The notes beneath the pieces were generated by a model. It had not been told where the DNA came from, did not search any database, and saw only the letters and a program-made list of their open reading frames with translations. A DNA stretch of 64,000 nt from an uncultured Microbulbifer sp. Its GTDB lineage: Bacteria; Pseudomonadota; Gammaproteobacteria; Pseudomonadales; Cellvibrionaceae. The translations under genes and the position numbers were made by a program. The stretch spans positions 62,001 through 126,000 of the forward strand of contig NZ_CANNGQ010000004.1 of assembly GCF_947504145.1 (NCBI RefSeq). Reading direction: 5' to 3'. Of the stretch, positions 37,872 through 47,357 are shown one piece after another (positions within the stretch are counted from its first letter, which is position 1; every line of letters begins with the position of its first letter).

Positions 37872-40115
37872 TTAATTGGTAATGTGAAAAAGTTTGGCGC
37901 GGCCGCTGAAACTGTATTCATTGCCGCCGAATTCAAAGGTGTTCTGCACATCTGCTGTCGCTTTGCTGTTGCGGTTGAAAGCCAGCAATTGGGTGGCGCC
38001 GCTCTTGGTACCGATGCTGATCAGCTCGAGATCACCGGAGCGCTGGTGGGCCAGCGCATTGACCTGGCTCTCTGCCTTAAGAGTGAACTCCTTGGATGGG
38101 TTGTACTCACCGTGGGGCTCCAGCACGCTAACAAAGGTATGCGCACTCGCGTTGTCGCGACGGGCGATAAAGCCTTTCTCTGAACGCAAGTTGAAGTTGG
38201 GATCGGTTGCGCCGAGTTCTGTAAACAGCAATTCGGTATCCCCGTCCACCAGGCTCGACTGGGTGTAAAAGCGCCCGTTGTCGTTCAGCCAGGTGACCTG
38301 GGCCAGGCCGGCTTCAGGTTTACCGCGGGCTTTCAGCCACAAGTGCTGGTAGCCGTTATCGGACCCGAGCGCCTGCAGATTATTGGTGTATCCCTGCAGA
38401 TTAAAGCTGGTATCCACCAGCTGGCCACTGTAATGCACGGGCAAATCCAGCTGGTGCTTCTTACTGGACTCCACATCGAATACATCAATAGCAAAGGTGC
38501 TACCGCTATCGGGATTGTTTACCAGAGCCAGGGTGCGCTTCAGTGTGACACCCGGGTAAGCGGAATCGATTTCCGCGGCACTGATCTTGACCTGGTCATC
38601 CGCGTGGAAGAACAGCAACTCGGGGTGATTCTGATTGGCGACTTTCAGGTTGAAATCGAAATGGGAGGTTTCGTCCACAACCAAGGTGTTGTGGGCTACC
38701 GTCTGCTTGGCCCAGGTTTCGTTTTCGTCCAGGTATCGGCCGCCATTTTTCGCTTCCACGTTCAGGAAGCGCGCAGCGCCGTAGTCGGAAACGATTTCCT
38801 CACCACGGTCGTAAAATTGCCAGGTGAGCTTGTCGTAGTGGCCGTGCCCCATACCCTGAGCGGCAGGCTTGAACAGCAGCGCCTGGTCGCCATCGGTCTG
38901 CTGGCGCATGACCACCAGCGCACCTTCGTCGCCGTCTTTACCGTCGCGGAAAGCGAAGGACTTGAATTCGTAAGGCTGCTGGCCACCAGCATCCAGCGCC
39001 TGGGCCACCTTCAGGCCATCCCCGGACAGTAGAATCTGATCCTGCTTGGCAGCGATATCCAGAAATTGTGGATCGCCAGACTCGCCATAAGCGATGGTCA
39101 CACCCAGCACCAGTTCCGCGGTATCGATACCCTTGCTCTTGATGGCATCGTTGATCGGGAAGAACAGGTTGTTGTAGCTAAGCTGGATGGTGGTATCGAT
39201 CGCTTTCATCACGATGCCGTCGCGGTAATCAAAAATACCGCGCTCTGGCTCGTTGTTCTCGATCGCTTTTGCGAAGGTGACAAACGGCATCAGCGCGTAG
39301 CGCTGATAGTAAGGGCCTTCGTTGTAATAGCCATCCGGAGAAAACAGCGTGCTCAGCTGACGGAGGAAACCGCCCTTGCCGGACTTATCCAAATCCAGCA
39401 GTGCCTGCTCCACCCACTCCGGTTCGTCCAGCACATAGCCGGCCATACCCACGCCAGCGGTGAGCCAGGTGCCGTGGTTGTGTACCTTGTTAAAGGTTTT
39501 CGGAGAATCCACAGAAAGGAACTTGGCCACCGGCCGCAGTGCGCCCTGCTCGATTTTTTCCGCTTCTGCGTCACTCAGTGACGGGCGAATGAGGTCGTAT
39601 GCCTGGATGGTGTACACCAGCCACACCGCTTCATTCAGGCTTTGCCAGAACAACTTTCCGGGGTTTTCCGCACCGGGGCGACGCTTCGGGTGCAGCGGTA
39701 GCTCCGGGTACATATCGGCATAGGCCAGCAGCATGTCACGCACGCGCTCGGCGTATTTGGGATCCTCAGTAATCTGGTACAACACACCAGCGTTGTACAT
39801 CAACTGGTAGTTTTTCTTGTGCTGCTCGTGGGTGTAGCCACCGCCGGCATCGGCGGGTACCGGTACCGCTATGGGCGTTTGTAGCGTACGGTCGACAGCA
39901 GATTTACTCGCCTCAAACGCGCTGCGGAAGCGGCCCGGTTTTTCTACCGCGCCCTGCATCGCATCGATATCGGCGGCGCTGATCACCAGATTGGGGTGGT
40001 CGGCAGCAAAGGCAGCTTGCGGATTTACCGTGAGGACTGCGGCGGCAACACCGGCCGCCAGTGCGACACCGGCGACCAGCGCTTTGCGCTTAGTGAATAC
40101 TGGATTGCCAAACAT
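37872..40115 (-). CDS. Oligoalginate exolyase, polysaccharide lyase family 17
   Basis: The 747-residue product resembles Saccharophagus Alg17C (about 736 residues). It has a Sec signal (AFA cleavage near residue 37), an N-terminal alpha/alpha toroid and a C-terminal heparinase II/III-like beta-sheet domain. Catalytic candidates match the family: Asn213-His214 in VHNHGTW, Tyr270 in GPYYQRYA and the His pair in GMGHGHYDKL. PL17 releases unsaturated monouronate from oligoalginate ends, here probably in the periplasm. It lies 29 bases after the PL6 gene and 17 before kdgF. Confidence 0.95.
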   Translation of the reverse strand: MFGNPVFTKRKALVAGVALAAGVAAAVLTVNPQAAFAADHPNLVISAADIDAMQGAVEKPGRFRSAFEASKSAVDRTLQTPIAVPVPADAGGGYTHEQHKKNYQLMYNAGVLYQITEDPKYAERVRDMLLAYADMYPELPLHPKRRPGAENPGKLFWQSLNEAVWLVYTIQAYDLIRPSLSDAEAEKIEQGALRPVAKFLSVDSPKTFNKVHNHGTWLTAGVGMAGYVLDEPEWVEQALLDLDKSGKGGFLRQLSTLFSPDGYYNEGPYYQRYALMPFVTFAKAIENNEPERGIFDYRDGIVMKAIDTTIQLSYNNLFFPINDAIKSKGIDTAELVLGVTIAYGESGDPQFLDIAAKQDQILLSGDGLKVAQALDAGGQQPYEFKSFAFRDGKDGDEGALVVMRQQTDGDQALLFKPAAQGMGHGHYDKLTWQFYDRGEEIVSDYGAARFLNVEAKNGGRYLDENETWAKQTVAHNTLVVDETSHFDFNLKVANQNHPELLFFHADDQVKISAAEIDSAYPGVTLKRTLALVNNPDSGSTFAIDVFDVESSKKHQLDLPVHYSGQLVDTSFNLQGYTNNLQALGSDNGYQHLWLKARGKPEAGLAQVTWLNDNGRFYTQSSLVDGDTELLFTELGATDPNFNLRSEKGFIARRDNASAHTFVSVLEPHGEYNPSKEFTLKAESQVNALAHQRSGDLELISIGTKSGATQLLAFNRNSKATADVQNTFEFGGNEYSFSGRAKLFHITN

Positions 40116-40144
40116 GATAGTTCTTCTTTATCTGTTCTTATTAA

Positions 40145-42415
40145 TCAGTCTTTGACTTCGTTGTTGGCCAGAACCGCAGTGTGCGGACCTTCCGCGACCA
40201 GTTCCTTCACTTCGGGAAGTGGTGATTTGAAGAGCTGATTGTTGGCAATGCGGGTAACCGGTTCGCCCACGGTGTGCTCGACATCAATGCCCGCACTGTC
40301 TTCGATGCGGTTGTCGTGAATGCTGGTCACTTGCACACCGTGCAACTTGATCAGCGCCTGGGCTTTGTTGCGTTTTCCTTTACCGGAATTCGCGACCGTG
40401 TTTTCACTGAAATCCAGGTGCGGACCAAAAGTGCTTTCGTCAGTGCCACCGCGGTACAGATCCACCAGTGCGCCCTGCACATTCTTGAAGGTGTTGCCGG
40501 TTACGGTGACATACTCTGCGTTGTAAACACCCAAGTCGTCAGTCTCTTTGTTCAGTTTGAGCAAGTCGCCGGTAATGTTTTCAAAGTGGTTGTTTACCAG
40601 GGTGATATTGTCAGCAAACGCTCGCAGGCCGGAATCAAAGAAGTGGAAGGAGTGGTTGATATCCAGGTCTTCCACACGGCTGTTGGTCATGGAGAAACGG
40701 TAGTTTTCGAGCATGCCCCACACCGCGGTGCGGATCAGGATATTGCCGGCGTTATCCGGGCTGTTAGCGCCGGAAATCACCAGGCCGTCCAGGGACAGGC
40801 TGCCGCCGTCCTGAATTTCAAACATCACCGGTCGGGAGCTGGCCAGGGTGACCTTGCCCGGCTTCTTCGCCTTGATAGTGAGTGTTTTATTGATGTCCAG
40901 GCGCTTGCCGGCGGTGTAGTTGCCACGTTCCAGCACCAGGGTATCGCCGTCTGAGGCGCTGGCGATGGCATCAAACAGGGCATCTTCGCCCGGGCGCACG
41001 GTGATTTTTTTACCACTATCGAACGGCGTAACCGGTTCGGACTTGGGATACCAGGAAGGACCCGTCATTTCCTTGGTGGTGACAACCAGGTCTTTGCTAG
41101 CACCTTTTGCTGCTGCCGCTTTGTCCACTGGATAGAGCAAGCCGTTTTTCGCACGCTTGAGCTTGCCAACGCCTTTGTCGATACCTTCGTGAATCTTCTG
41201 ATCCACAAAGCCGTTAGAAATATTGTTGGCAAAAGTGATGCCGGAAATGTCGTCAAACACTGAGAACGGGGATTTACCGCTTTCGGTGTAGAAAATATTA
41301 TCGGTGACCGAGGAGTCAACCGGCACTGCACTGCGCTCCTGATCACTGCCCGCTGCCAGGTGGATATGTTCAACGTTGATAAAACTGTTGTTCTCCACCT
41401 TTGCGTTCGCTACCTGGTGATAGCGATTGATGGGAGAGTTGGGAACACCGTTCATCACGGTGAACCCACTCCCAAATCGATAGCCTGTGAGACCCTCGAG
41501 ATAATTGTTGCGCACAGTCTGGTCGGCGTTGATCACGCGGATACCGCCGGTGTGCGGCACGCCATTACCCAGGAATACGTTGCCTTCTATCAGGTTGCCG
41601 TTGCCGTGACGCAGAGTCAGCGTGCCGCGGGATTCGATGAAGGTATTGTTGCGCAGAATGTTTTTTCCGGATTTGACCGAGATGATTTCCACTTCGCCGT
41701 CGCGACGGTCGAATACATTACTCTCGACCACAGTGAAGGAGTCAGTCAGGGAGTAGTGGCTGGTACCGATACGCAGGGTTTCACCGCCATTTGAGCCCAA
41801 CACCGGGCGCGGACCAAAATAGTTGTGGTCGATACGGTGATGATTTTCCTGGCTCGCTTCGCTATTCAGGCGCACCGCCATGGTCACGCCCTTGTTGCGC
41901 TTACCGGCAAGATGGCTGTGGTCAAAGCGATTGTTTTTGCCGTAGATGCCAACCCAGTAGTCTGAGTCCATGCGCTCCGGCTTGCTGAAATCTTCGATGA
42001 CCACTTCGGTCACGCGGGAGTTATTTGCCAGGTGCTCTTTGTTGCGGCGGAAGGCGATCACTTCGCTGCTCGGCGTATAGCCGTCTTTGAACACCAGCCC
42101 GGAGACCACGAGATGCTCGCCGGCCATACGCAGGTTGGACTGGCCGCTCAGGATCACTTTTCCTTTATCTTGCGCTGTCAGCGTGATCGGGTTTCCTTTT
42201 TTACCCTCACCGGTGAACAGGATCTCAAAATCACGCCATACCCCATTGGCCAGCACAACGCTGTCGCCAGCCTCAAGGTCTTTCGCCACCTTGCTGTATT
42301 CCTTCTGGTTTTTCACCAGATACTCCTCAGCGGAGGCCTGAACACAGAAAAGGGAAGCTTGCCCGCAGGTCAGCAGGGTGGCAGCCAGTAAACGATGGAT
42401 TCCTGAAGCTCTCAT
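40145..42415 (-). CDS. Alginate lyase, polysaccharide lyase family 6 (chondroitinase B-like)
   Basis: The 756-residue product has a signal peptide (VQASA, about 1-29) and two parallel beta-helix domains, the architecture of AlyGC-type PL6 lyases. The catalytic Lys248 (ISVKSGKN) and Arg269 (TLRHGN) are 21 residues apart, as in AlyGC. The second half (from about residue 490) is another beta-helix repeat region. PL6 enzymes cleave alginate, often at guluronate-containing stretches. It is the first gene of the operon. The ATG at 42415 has AGGTG upstream; the open frame extends to 42502 without signal-peptide features. Confidence 0.94.
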   Translation of the reverse strand: MRASGIHRLLAATLLTCGQASLFCVQASAEEYLVKNQKEYSKVAKDLEAGDSVVLANGVWRDFEILFTGEGKKGNPITLTAQDKGKVILSGQSNLRMAGEHLVVSGLVFKDGYTPSSEVIAFRRNKEHLANNSRVTEVVIEDFSKPERMDSDYWVGIYGKNNRFDHSHLAGKRNKGVTMAVRLNSEASQENHHRIDHNYFGPRPVLGSNGGETLRIGTSHYSLTDSFTVVESNVFDRRDGEVEIISVKSGKNILRNNTFIESRGTLTLRHGNGNLIEGNVFLGNGVPHTGGIRVINADQTVRNNYLEGLTGYRFGSGFTVMNGVPNSPINRYHQVANAKVENNSFINVEHIHLAAGSDQERSAVPVDSSVTDNIFYTESGKSPFSVFDDISGITFANNISNGFVDQKIHEGIDKGVGKLKRAKNGLLYPVDKAAAAKGASKDLVVTTKEMTGPSWYPKSEPVTPFDSGKKITVRPGEDALFDAIASASDGDTLVLERGNYTAGKRLDINKTLTIKAKKPGKVTLASSRPVMFEIQDGGSLSLDGLVISGANSPDNAGNILIRTAVWGMLENYRFSMTNSRVEDLDINHSFHFFDSGLRAFADNITLVNNHFENITGDLLKLNKETDDLGVYNAEYVTVTGNTFKNVQGALVDLYRGGTDESTFGPHLDFSENTVANSGKGKRNKAQALIKLHGVQVTSIHDNRIEDSAGIDVEHTVGEPVTRIANNQLFKSPLPEVKELVAEGPHTAVLANNEVKD

Positions 42416-42520
42416 GATCACCTGAATAGTTTTTTGGGTTTGTTGCCCTGGCGCCTCATTCCTTGCGCCCCAAAATAGTGCGCGATTACTGCCGATTGCC
42501 AAGGATTTATTATGTTGCCC

Positions 42521-42556
42521 AGCGTAAATTGGTCAAAAATTATTGTCAACCAATTT
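42521..42556 (-). promoter_or_regulatory. Promoter and inverted-repeat operator of the lyase operon
   Basis: Reading the minus strand, TTGACA (complement of 42544-42549) and TACGCT (complement of 42521-42526) are 17 bases apart. A perfect inverted repeat, AAATTGGT at 42526-42533 and ACCAATTT at 42549-42556, overlaps both boxes. The half-site equals that of UxuR/ExuR-type GntR operators. The geometry fits repression by blocking polymerase. A further pseudo-palindrome TTGGCTAACCAG follows. Confidence 0.65.
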
Positions 42557-42668
42557 GGCTAACCAGTTTTTTAGCGGAAAATGCTCCGAAACCGTGCATT
42601 TCGGAAAACATTTGGTTATATTGCACGATAAGTGATCAGGGGTCAGTCCAAAATGTGAAATATTTCTG

Positions 42669-42758
42669 AAAATTGGTTGACTGACTTGTGAGCGGGTGAG
42701 AATTTGTGCAGGCGAGAGAGCGAACAAACGTTCAAAGTAGCCAAAATTGGTTTACAGG
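42669..42758 (+). promoter_or_regulatory. TTGGT half-sites upstream of the second receptor gene
   Basis: AAAATTGGTTGAC at 42669-42681 contains the same AAATTGGTTGAC string as the minus-strand promoter of the PL6 operon. AATTGGTTTACAGG at 42745-42758 resembles AATTGGTCTTACAGG upstream of gntR. These are candidate operators; I cannot fix the exact -10 box. Confidence 0.5.
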
Positions 42759-42853
42759 CGATTAAAAAAAGTCCGCTTTTCCATAAGAGAGATAAGGCGC
42801 CATACGGCGTCCCTTGTTAACATCCACAAACGCAGACTTCCTTGGGGGTAACA

Positions 42854-45800
42854 ATGCGTGATAATAATAAAGGCGCAGATGTAATGGCGATCGAGATAAA
42901 CACTACTAACTCTAAAAACGAAAGCTTTTCCGGAAAAAGCTTCAAAAAATCACTCCTGGTTTCCGCAGTAGCTGCAGCTTCCTATATGGGTATGGCCCAT
43001 GCACAAGAAGCGGCCCCTGTTGAAGCCGAACAGGCGCTGGAAGAGGTTGTCGTAACCGGCACCCGCGCCACCATCCAGACCACAATCGATATCAAGCGTA
43101 ACTCCACTACCATCGTAGACGGCATGTCCGCCAACGAGATTGGTGACCTGCCTGCGCTGTCCATCGGTGAAGCACTGGAAAACGTAACCGGTGCTTCTTC
43201 CCACCGTGAGAATGGCGGTGCCACCGAGATCTCTATCCGTGGTATGGGCCCCTACCTGAGCGCAACTACCATCAATGGCCGTACCGCCTCCAATGGCAGT
43301 GGTGACCGCTCGGTAAACTTCTCTCAGTTCCCATCTGAACTGATGAACAAAGTTGCGATTTACAAGACTCAGGATGCCAGCCTCGTTGAAGGTGGTGTAG
43401 CTGGTCTGATCGCGCTGGAAACTCTGAAGCCGCTGGAGTACGGGCAGCAGCGTATCCAGATCGATGCAAAAGCAAATATCAACCCGAACCAGTTCAACGT
43501 TGAAGACTCAATGTCTGGCGACATGGGCTTCCGCGGTAGCGCGAGCTATGTTGACCAGTTTGAGTTCGACAATGGCATGGCGTTCGGTGTTTCTCTCGGT
43601 CTCGAGAAAAGTGAAATTTCTCAGCCAGAATCCGAGATGCGCTCCTCCAGCCCAAGTGGTACTTCTCTGTGGGCGTGCCTGAACGACCCGAGCAACACCA
43701 ATGAAGGTTTCTACCGTGGTGAGGCTGGTGACTGTGAAGACCAGATGGATGGCTCCAGCAACCAGGGTTACAACACCAACGTAGACCCGGAAACCGGCAA
43801 AGCGATCAGCGACGGTACTCCTTACGCATTCGTAGGTAGCTCTAACGGCTACCGCCAGAACGACACCGTTGACAATCGCGATGCTGTATTCGTTGCGCTG
43901 CAGTTCCAGCCCAATGACAAGACCGACATCAACTTTGACCTGCAGCAGTCCGAGCGCGTTCAGTCCGAGCTGCGTCACGACCTGAACTTCGCCAACATGA
44001 AGCGTGCGACTCCGGGTGTGACTGCAGAAAATCTGGTCGTAACAGACACCGGTGCCGTCACAAGCTGGGCTGGTGAAACAGCCATCGAATCCAACAGCGA
44101 AACCTACGAGCGCGCGGAAGACTATCTGGGCTACGGCCTGAACGTTGCCTATCAGTTCACCGACAACCTGACCGTTTCGGCAGATTACTCTTTCTCTGAG
44201 ACTACTCGTACAGAGACACAGATCCTGCTGCGCACCCAATCCGATGACGTAGATATTTACGGCAATGATGTTGATGGCCGCTATCGCCCATTGGTTTCCT
44301 GGGACTTCGATTCCGGAATTCGTCAGTACACCGTCACTGATTTTGACGTAACTGACCACAGCCTGTTCTCCGATTCCTACCGTATCCGTGTGGACAACGA
44401 TGTAGATCGTCGCAACAGCAACGAAGCCTTCCGTACCGACTTCGACCTGACGCTGGACAGCGGCTTCATCACCGGTGTTAAAGGTGGATTGCGCTTCTCC
44501 GAGCTGCAGTATGTGGATCTGGGCACGGCGCGCGATGAGTTCAGCATCAGCCTGGGTAGTGACCAGGAAAAAATTGCCGAGATCAACGAAGCCTGTGCGA
44601 TCGCCTTCCCTGAAAGTGGATTCCTCGAATCCGAGCGCAGTGGTGACCTGATCACCAATGTTGATGCAGACGGCAATGTCACCGGTGGCACCAACTCCTG
44701 GGCAACCTTCGATACCCACTGTGTCGCAGACATGCTGCTCTCCCACCTGGGTGAAGATTTTGCCTACCCGGAACTGGAGCAGAGGAGCGGCGGCACTACC
44801 GATGTAACGGAAACCACTACTGCGGCCTACGTAATGGCCGATTTTGACACCTCCGTGTCTGATCTGCCGATTCGCGGTAACGTTGGTGTTCGCGTAGTAC
44901 AGACTGAAGTCGAGTCTGTGGGCTACCGCAGTGCTTACAGCATCACCACAAACGATGATGGCACTCTGTCTATTGACGATGTTGAAGGTGCGGAACTCGA
45001 GCGCGTAAGCGCGGGTGGCGACTACACCTCCGTTCTGCCAAGCCTGAACGTGATTGCAGACATTCGTGAAGACCTGATGCTGCGTGGTGCGGTATACCGC
45101 GGCATGTCCCGTCCGGATCCGTCCAACCTTGGCTACTCGCGCACTTTCGAGACCAACGGTTCCGACGAAATCATGGACGTGGCCGACCTGCTGCAGGACG
45201 TGAATGGCGACGGTAACCCGAACATGGAACCGCTGATGTCCTGGAGCTTCGATACCGCTCTGGAATGGTATCCGAACGACGACACCATGCTGGCGTTCGG
45301 CGTTTACCACAAACGCTTCCAGGGTGGCTTTGAAACTGCGCACGTGACAGAAATGCTTGAAGTGGATGGCCAACAGATTCCGGCGTCTTTCGACATTTCT
45401 CGCACTACCGATGACACCAGCACCCTGAACGGCATCGAGATCACCGGTACCCACCGCTTCTCCTACCTGCCGGGTTACTTCAGCGGTCTGGGTGTGAAAG
45501 CGAGCTACAACTACGCCGACACTGACTTCGAGTTCGAAGACAGCCTGTACGGTGACTCTGTTGTACTGGACGACGCTGGAAACATTACTTCCCAGAAAGC
45601 GGGCATCATCGCCCCGGGCAGCCTGCCAGGCTTCTCTGAGAACGTATTCTCCGGTCAGCTGTACTACCAGATCGGTGATCTCGACACGAGCCTGATCTAC
45701 AAGTACCGCAGCGAGTACTTCCAGCCGTACACCGGTAACGGAACCCGTCTGCGCTACGTTGGTGACGTGGGCGTGTGGGAGATGAAAGCCTCCTACCAGC

Positions 45801-45943
45801 TCACCGATGCCGTGAAACTGAGCCTGGAAGCCATCAACCTGTTTGATGCGCCGAAAGAGCAGTACTTCTTCACCCGCGATAACCTGGGTGAAGTAAACAG
45901 CTACGGACCGCGCGTATTCCTTGGCCTGAAAGCCAAGTTCTAA
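42854..45943 (+). CDS. TonB-dependent receptor, probable alginate oligosaccharide importer (second)
   Basis: The 1029-residue product has a long N-terminal extension before the signal region (LLVSAVAAASYMGMAHAQ). A TonB box-like LEEVVVTGTRA, a plug (IGEALENVTGASSHRENGG, ISIRGMGPYLSATTINGR) and a barrel ending YGPRVFLGLKAKF follow. It belongs to the same large-receptor class as the gene at 31155-34031 but is distinct in sequence. It is divergent from the PL6-kdgK operon with shared operator-like half-sites. ATG 42854 follows GGGGG and is preferred to a TTG at 42842. The cargo is inferred. Confidence 0.91.
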   Translation: MRDNNKGADVMAIEINTTNSKNESFSGKSFKKSLLVSAVAAASYMGMAHAQEAAPVEAEQALEEVVVTGTRATIQTTIDIKRNSTTIVDGMSANEIGDLPALSIGEALENVTGASSHRENGGATEISIRGMGPYLSATTINGRTASNGSGDRSVNFSQFPSELMNKVAIYKTQDASLVEGGVAGLIALETLKPLEYGQQRIQIDAKANINPNQFNVEDSMSGDMGFRGSASYVDQFEFDNGMAFGVSLGLEKSEISQPESEMRSSSPSGTSLWACLNDPSNTNEGFYRGEAGDCEDQMDGSSNQGYNTNVDPETGKAISDGTPYAFVGSSNGYRQNDTVDNRDAVFVALQFQPNDKTDINFDLQQSERVQSELRHDLNFANMKRATPGVTAENLVVTDTGAVTSWAGETAIESNSETYERAEDYLGYGLNVAYQFTDNLTVSADYSFSETTRTETQILLRTQSDDVDIYGNDVDGRYRPLVSWDFDSGIRQYTVTDFDVTDHSLFSDSYRIRVDNDVDRRNSNEAFRTDFDLTLDSGFITGVKGGLRFSELQYVDLGTARDEFSISLGSDQEKIAEINEACAIAFPESGFLESERSGDLITNVDADGNVTGGTNSWATFDTHCVADMLLSHLGEDFAYPELEQRSGGTTDVTETTTAAYVMADFDTSVSDLPIRGNVGVRVVQTEVESVGYRSAYSITTNDDGTLSIDDVEGAELERVSAGGDYTSVLPSLNVIADIREDLMLRGAVYRGMSRPDPSNLGYSRTFETNGSDEIMDVADLLQDVNGDGNPNMEPLMSWSFDTALEWYPNDDTMLAFGVYHKRFQGGFETAHVTEMLEVDGQQIPASFDISRTTDDTSTLNGIEITGTHRFSYLPGYFSGLGVKASYNYADTDFEFEDSLYGDSVVLDDAGNITSQKAGIIAPGSLPGFSENVFSGQLYYQIGDLDTSLIYKYRSEYFQPYTGNGTRLRYVGDVGVWEMKASYQLTDAVKLSLEAINLFDAPKEQYFFTRDNLGEVNSYGPRVFLGLKAKF

Positions 45944-46080
45944 GCGCTATCCCTAGGCCCGATGTTTGGGCATAGAGGAGCCTGTAGCTCAGACCCTCGG
46001 AATGGGTTACAGGTTCTTCGGTTTGTTTGATTGGTTGTCTCTTCTCCATCCGACTAGGTGCCGCCTGTCGGAATTTATTC

Positions 46081-46103
46081 GCCCGCCTCGTGCGGGCTTT
46101 TTT
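46081..46103 (+). terminator. Intrinsic terminator of the second receptor gene
   Basis: GCCCGC at 46081-46086 pairs with GCGGGC at 46092-46097, and six T residues follow. It lies about 140 bases after the stop codon; a weaker hairpin (CTGTA/TACAG) lies between. Confidence 0.85.
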
Positions 46104-46139
46104 GTGCCTGTAAGTTATTCCCCGTGAAACGCAGGTAAT

Positions 46140-46175
46140 AAAAAAGGCCATACAACCGCGAGGTCATATGGCCTT
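46140..46175 (-). terminator. Intrinsic terminator of gntR
   Basis: AAGGCCATA at 46144-46152 pairs with TATGGCCTT at 46167-46175. On the minus strand the stem is followed by a T-run (complement of 46140-46145). It lies 18 bases after the gntR stop. Confidence 0.85.
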
Positions 46176-46193
46176 ATGAAAACAGTCGGTGGA

Positions 46194-46982
46194 TCAGAAG
46201 CCGGCAGTCTCGCCCAGGCGGTCGATAGAGAAGCGTTTGCGACGCTCGGATACTTCCCGCCGTACCACCTCTACCGCTTTTGCCTCGGAGGCATCATGTA
46301 GCGCGTTCAGGGAGCGGCTGAAGTGCAGGCGCATAGCCTTGCGTGCGGCACAGGCATCGCTATTTTCCAGGGCCTGTAGAATCGCTTTGTGCTCGGCAAG
46401 GCGCTTCTGCCCATCCTTCTTACACACCGATTTATGTACCGACTGGATATCCGGCGAGTGCTCCTGGATATCCCACAGCTTGTTGATGGTACTGATCATC
46501 ACCCGGTTATGGGTCGCACGGGAAATCACTTCATGGAACTTGCGGTCAGCGCGCTCAGAGGTGAGGTTGCCCTCTTCGTTTTCGCGCACCATGTCCCGGT
46601 AGGCGCCGCGCAAATCTTCCAGCTGCTCCTCGGTGATCATGGTGGCAGCCAGCGCAGCGGCCTCACCTTCCACCAGCACGCGGGCTTCGGTGAGCTCAAA
46701 GGGGCTGAATTCCTTGCTGTCGGTAAATACGCTGACCGGCTCAATCACATATACGCCGGAGCCAGTACGCACAGAAACGCGCCCCATGACCTCGAGGGCA
46801 ATAATGGCTTCGCGGATACTGGGGCGGCTGACATCGAACATCTCCGACAGCTCGCGCTCAGAGGGAAGGCGTACGCCCGGCGGATACTCGCCGCTGTCCA
46901 GAAGGGTCAGCATTTTCTCAACCACCTGCTGATAGATTCGGCGGCCATTTCCAACAAATTCGGTTTTCATAAGAGTCATCAT
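46194..46982 (-). CDS. GntR family transcriptional regulator, FadR subfamily
   Basis: The 262-residue product has an N-terminal winged helix (GVRLPSERELSEMFDVSRPSIREAIIALEVMGRVSVRTGSGVYV) and an FCD ligand-binding domain. Likely metal-binding His residues lie in RKFHEVISRATHN, EHKAILQAL and MRLHFSRSL. Such regulators often respond to uronates or their breakdown products. It probably represses the alginate genes and itself; inducer and polarity are inferred. The start is unclear: 46982, 46979 and 46970 are all in-frame ATGs with weak ribosome-binding sites. An AATTGGT half-site lies in its own promoter spacer. Confidence 0.9.
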   Translation of the reverse strand: MMTLMKTEFVGNGRRIYQQVVEKMLTLLDSGEYPPGVRLPSERELSEMFDVSRPSIREAIIALEVMGRVSVRTGSGVYVIEPVSVFTDSKEFSPFELTEARVLVEGEAAALAATMITEEQLEDLRGAYRDMVRENEEGNLTSERADRKFHEVISRATHNRVMISTINKLWDIQEHSPDIQSVHKSVCKKDGQKRLAEHKAILQALENSDACAARKAMRLHFSRSLNALHDASEAKAVEVVRREVSERRKRFSIDRLGETAGF

Positions 46983-47028
46983 CAACGTGGTATTTTTATA
47001 GCCCAAAAGGCCCGAATACTTACCCCCG

Positions 47029-47076
47029 AGTCTACCACAATTGGTCTTACAGGCAATGCTCATTGGTATGATGGCT
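47029..47076 (-). promoter_or_regulatory. gntR promoter with operator-like sites
   Basis: On the minus strand TTGCCT (complement of 47051-47056) and TAGACT (complement of 47029-47034) are 16 bases apart. An AATTGGT half-site at 47039-47045 sits in the spacer. The 16-base motif shared with 34274-34289 lies just upstream at 47061-47076. This suggests autoregulation. Confidence 0.55.
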
Positions 47077-47282
47077 GATAGTGATAGCTGCCCATTTATC
47101 GGCTGATTAGAACGTTTTCCCCATACATCTCCAGCCCCGAGACTAACTCTGTTAAACACCGGCGGACGGGGACGTGTTGTGCCCATATGGGCAGGGTTGA
47201 AGCGGTGGAAGATCCGCTGATGGATGAGACTCACTATCCGGGCATGCTGGCTGGCGAGCCGGCCAGGGGAAACGCCATAAAA

Positions 47283-47314
47283 AAATCCCGCGCCAGTAAA
47301 CTGGCGCGGGATTT
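47283..47314 (-). terminator. Intrinsic terminator of the metallophosphoesterase gene
   Basis: A perfect 14-base stem (47283-47296 with 47301-47314, loop TAAA) is followed on the minus strand by a T-run. It lies 43 bases beyond the stop codon at 47358. The rest of 46983-47357 holds only this and the gntR promoter. Confidence 0.88.
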
Positions 47315-47357
47315 GAGTAGTCCCGGATTCAAGATTCAGTCAATTCACAGGTTCGAC

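Noticed and set aside
43508-45454. 648-codon open frame antisense to the second receptor
   Set aside because: Shadow of a high-GC coding strand; the receptor has clear plug and barrel motifs.
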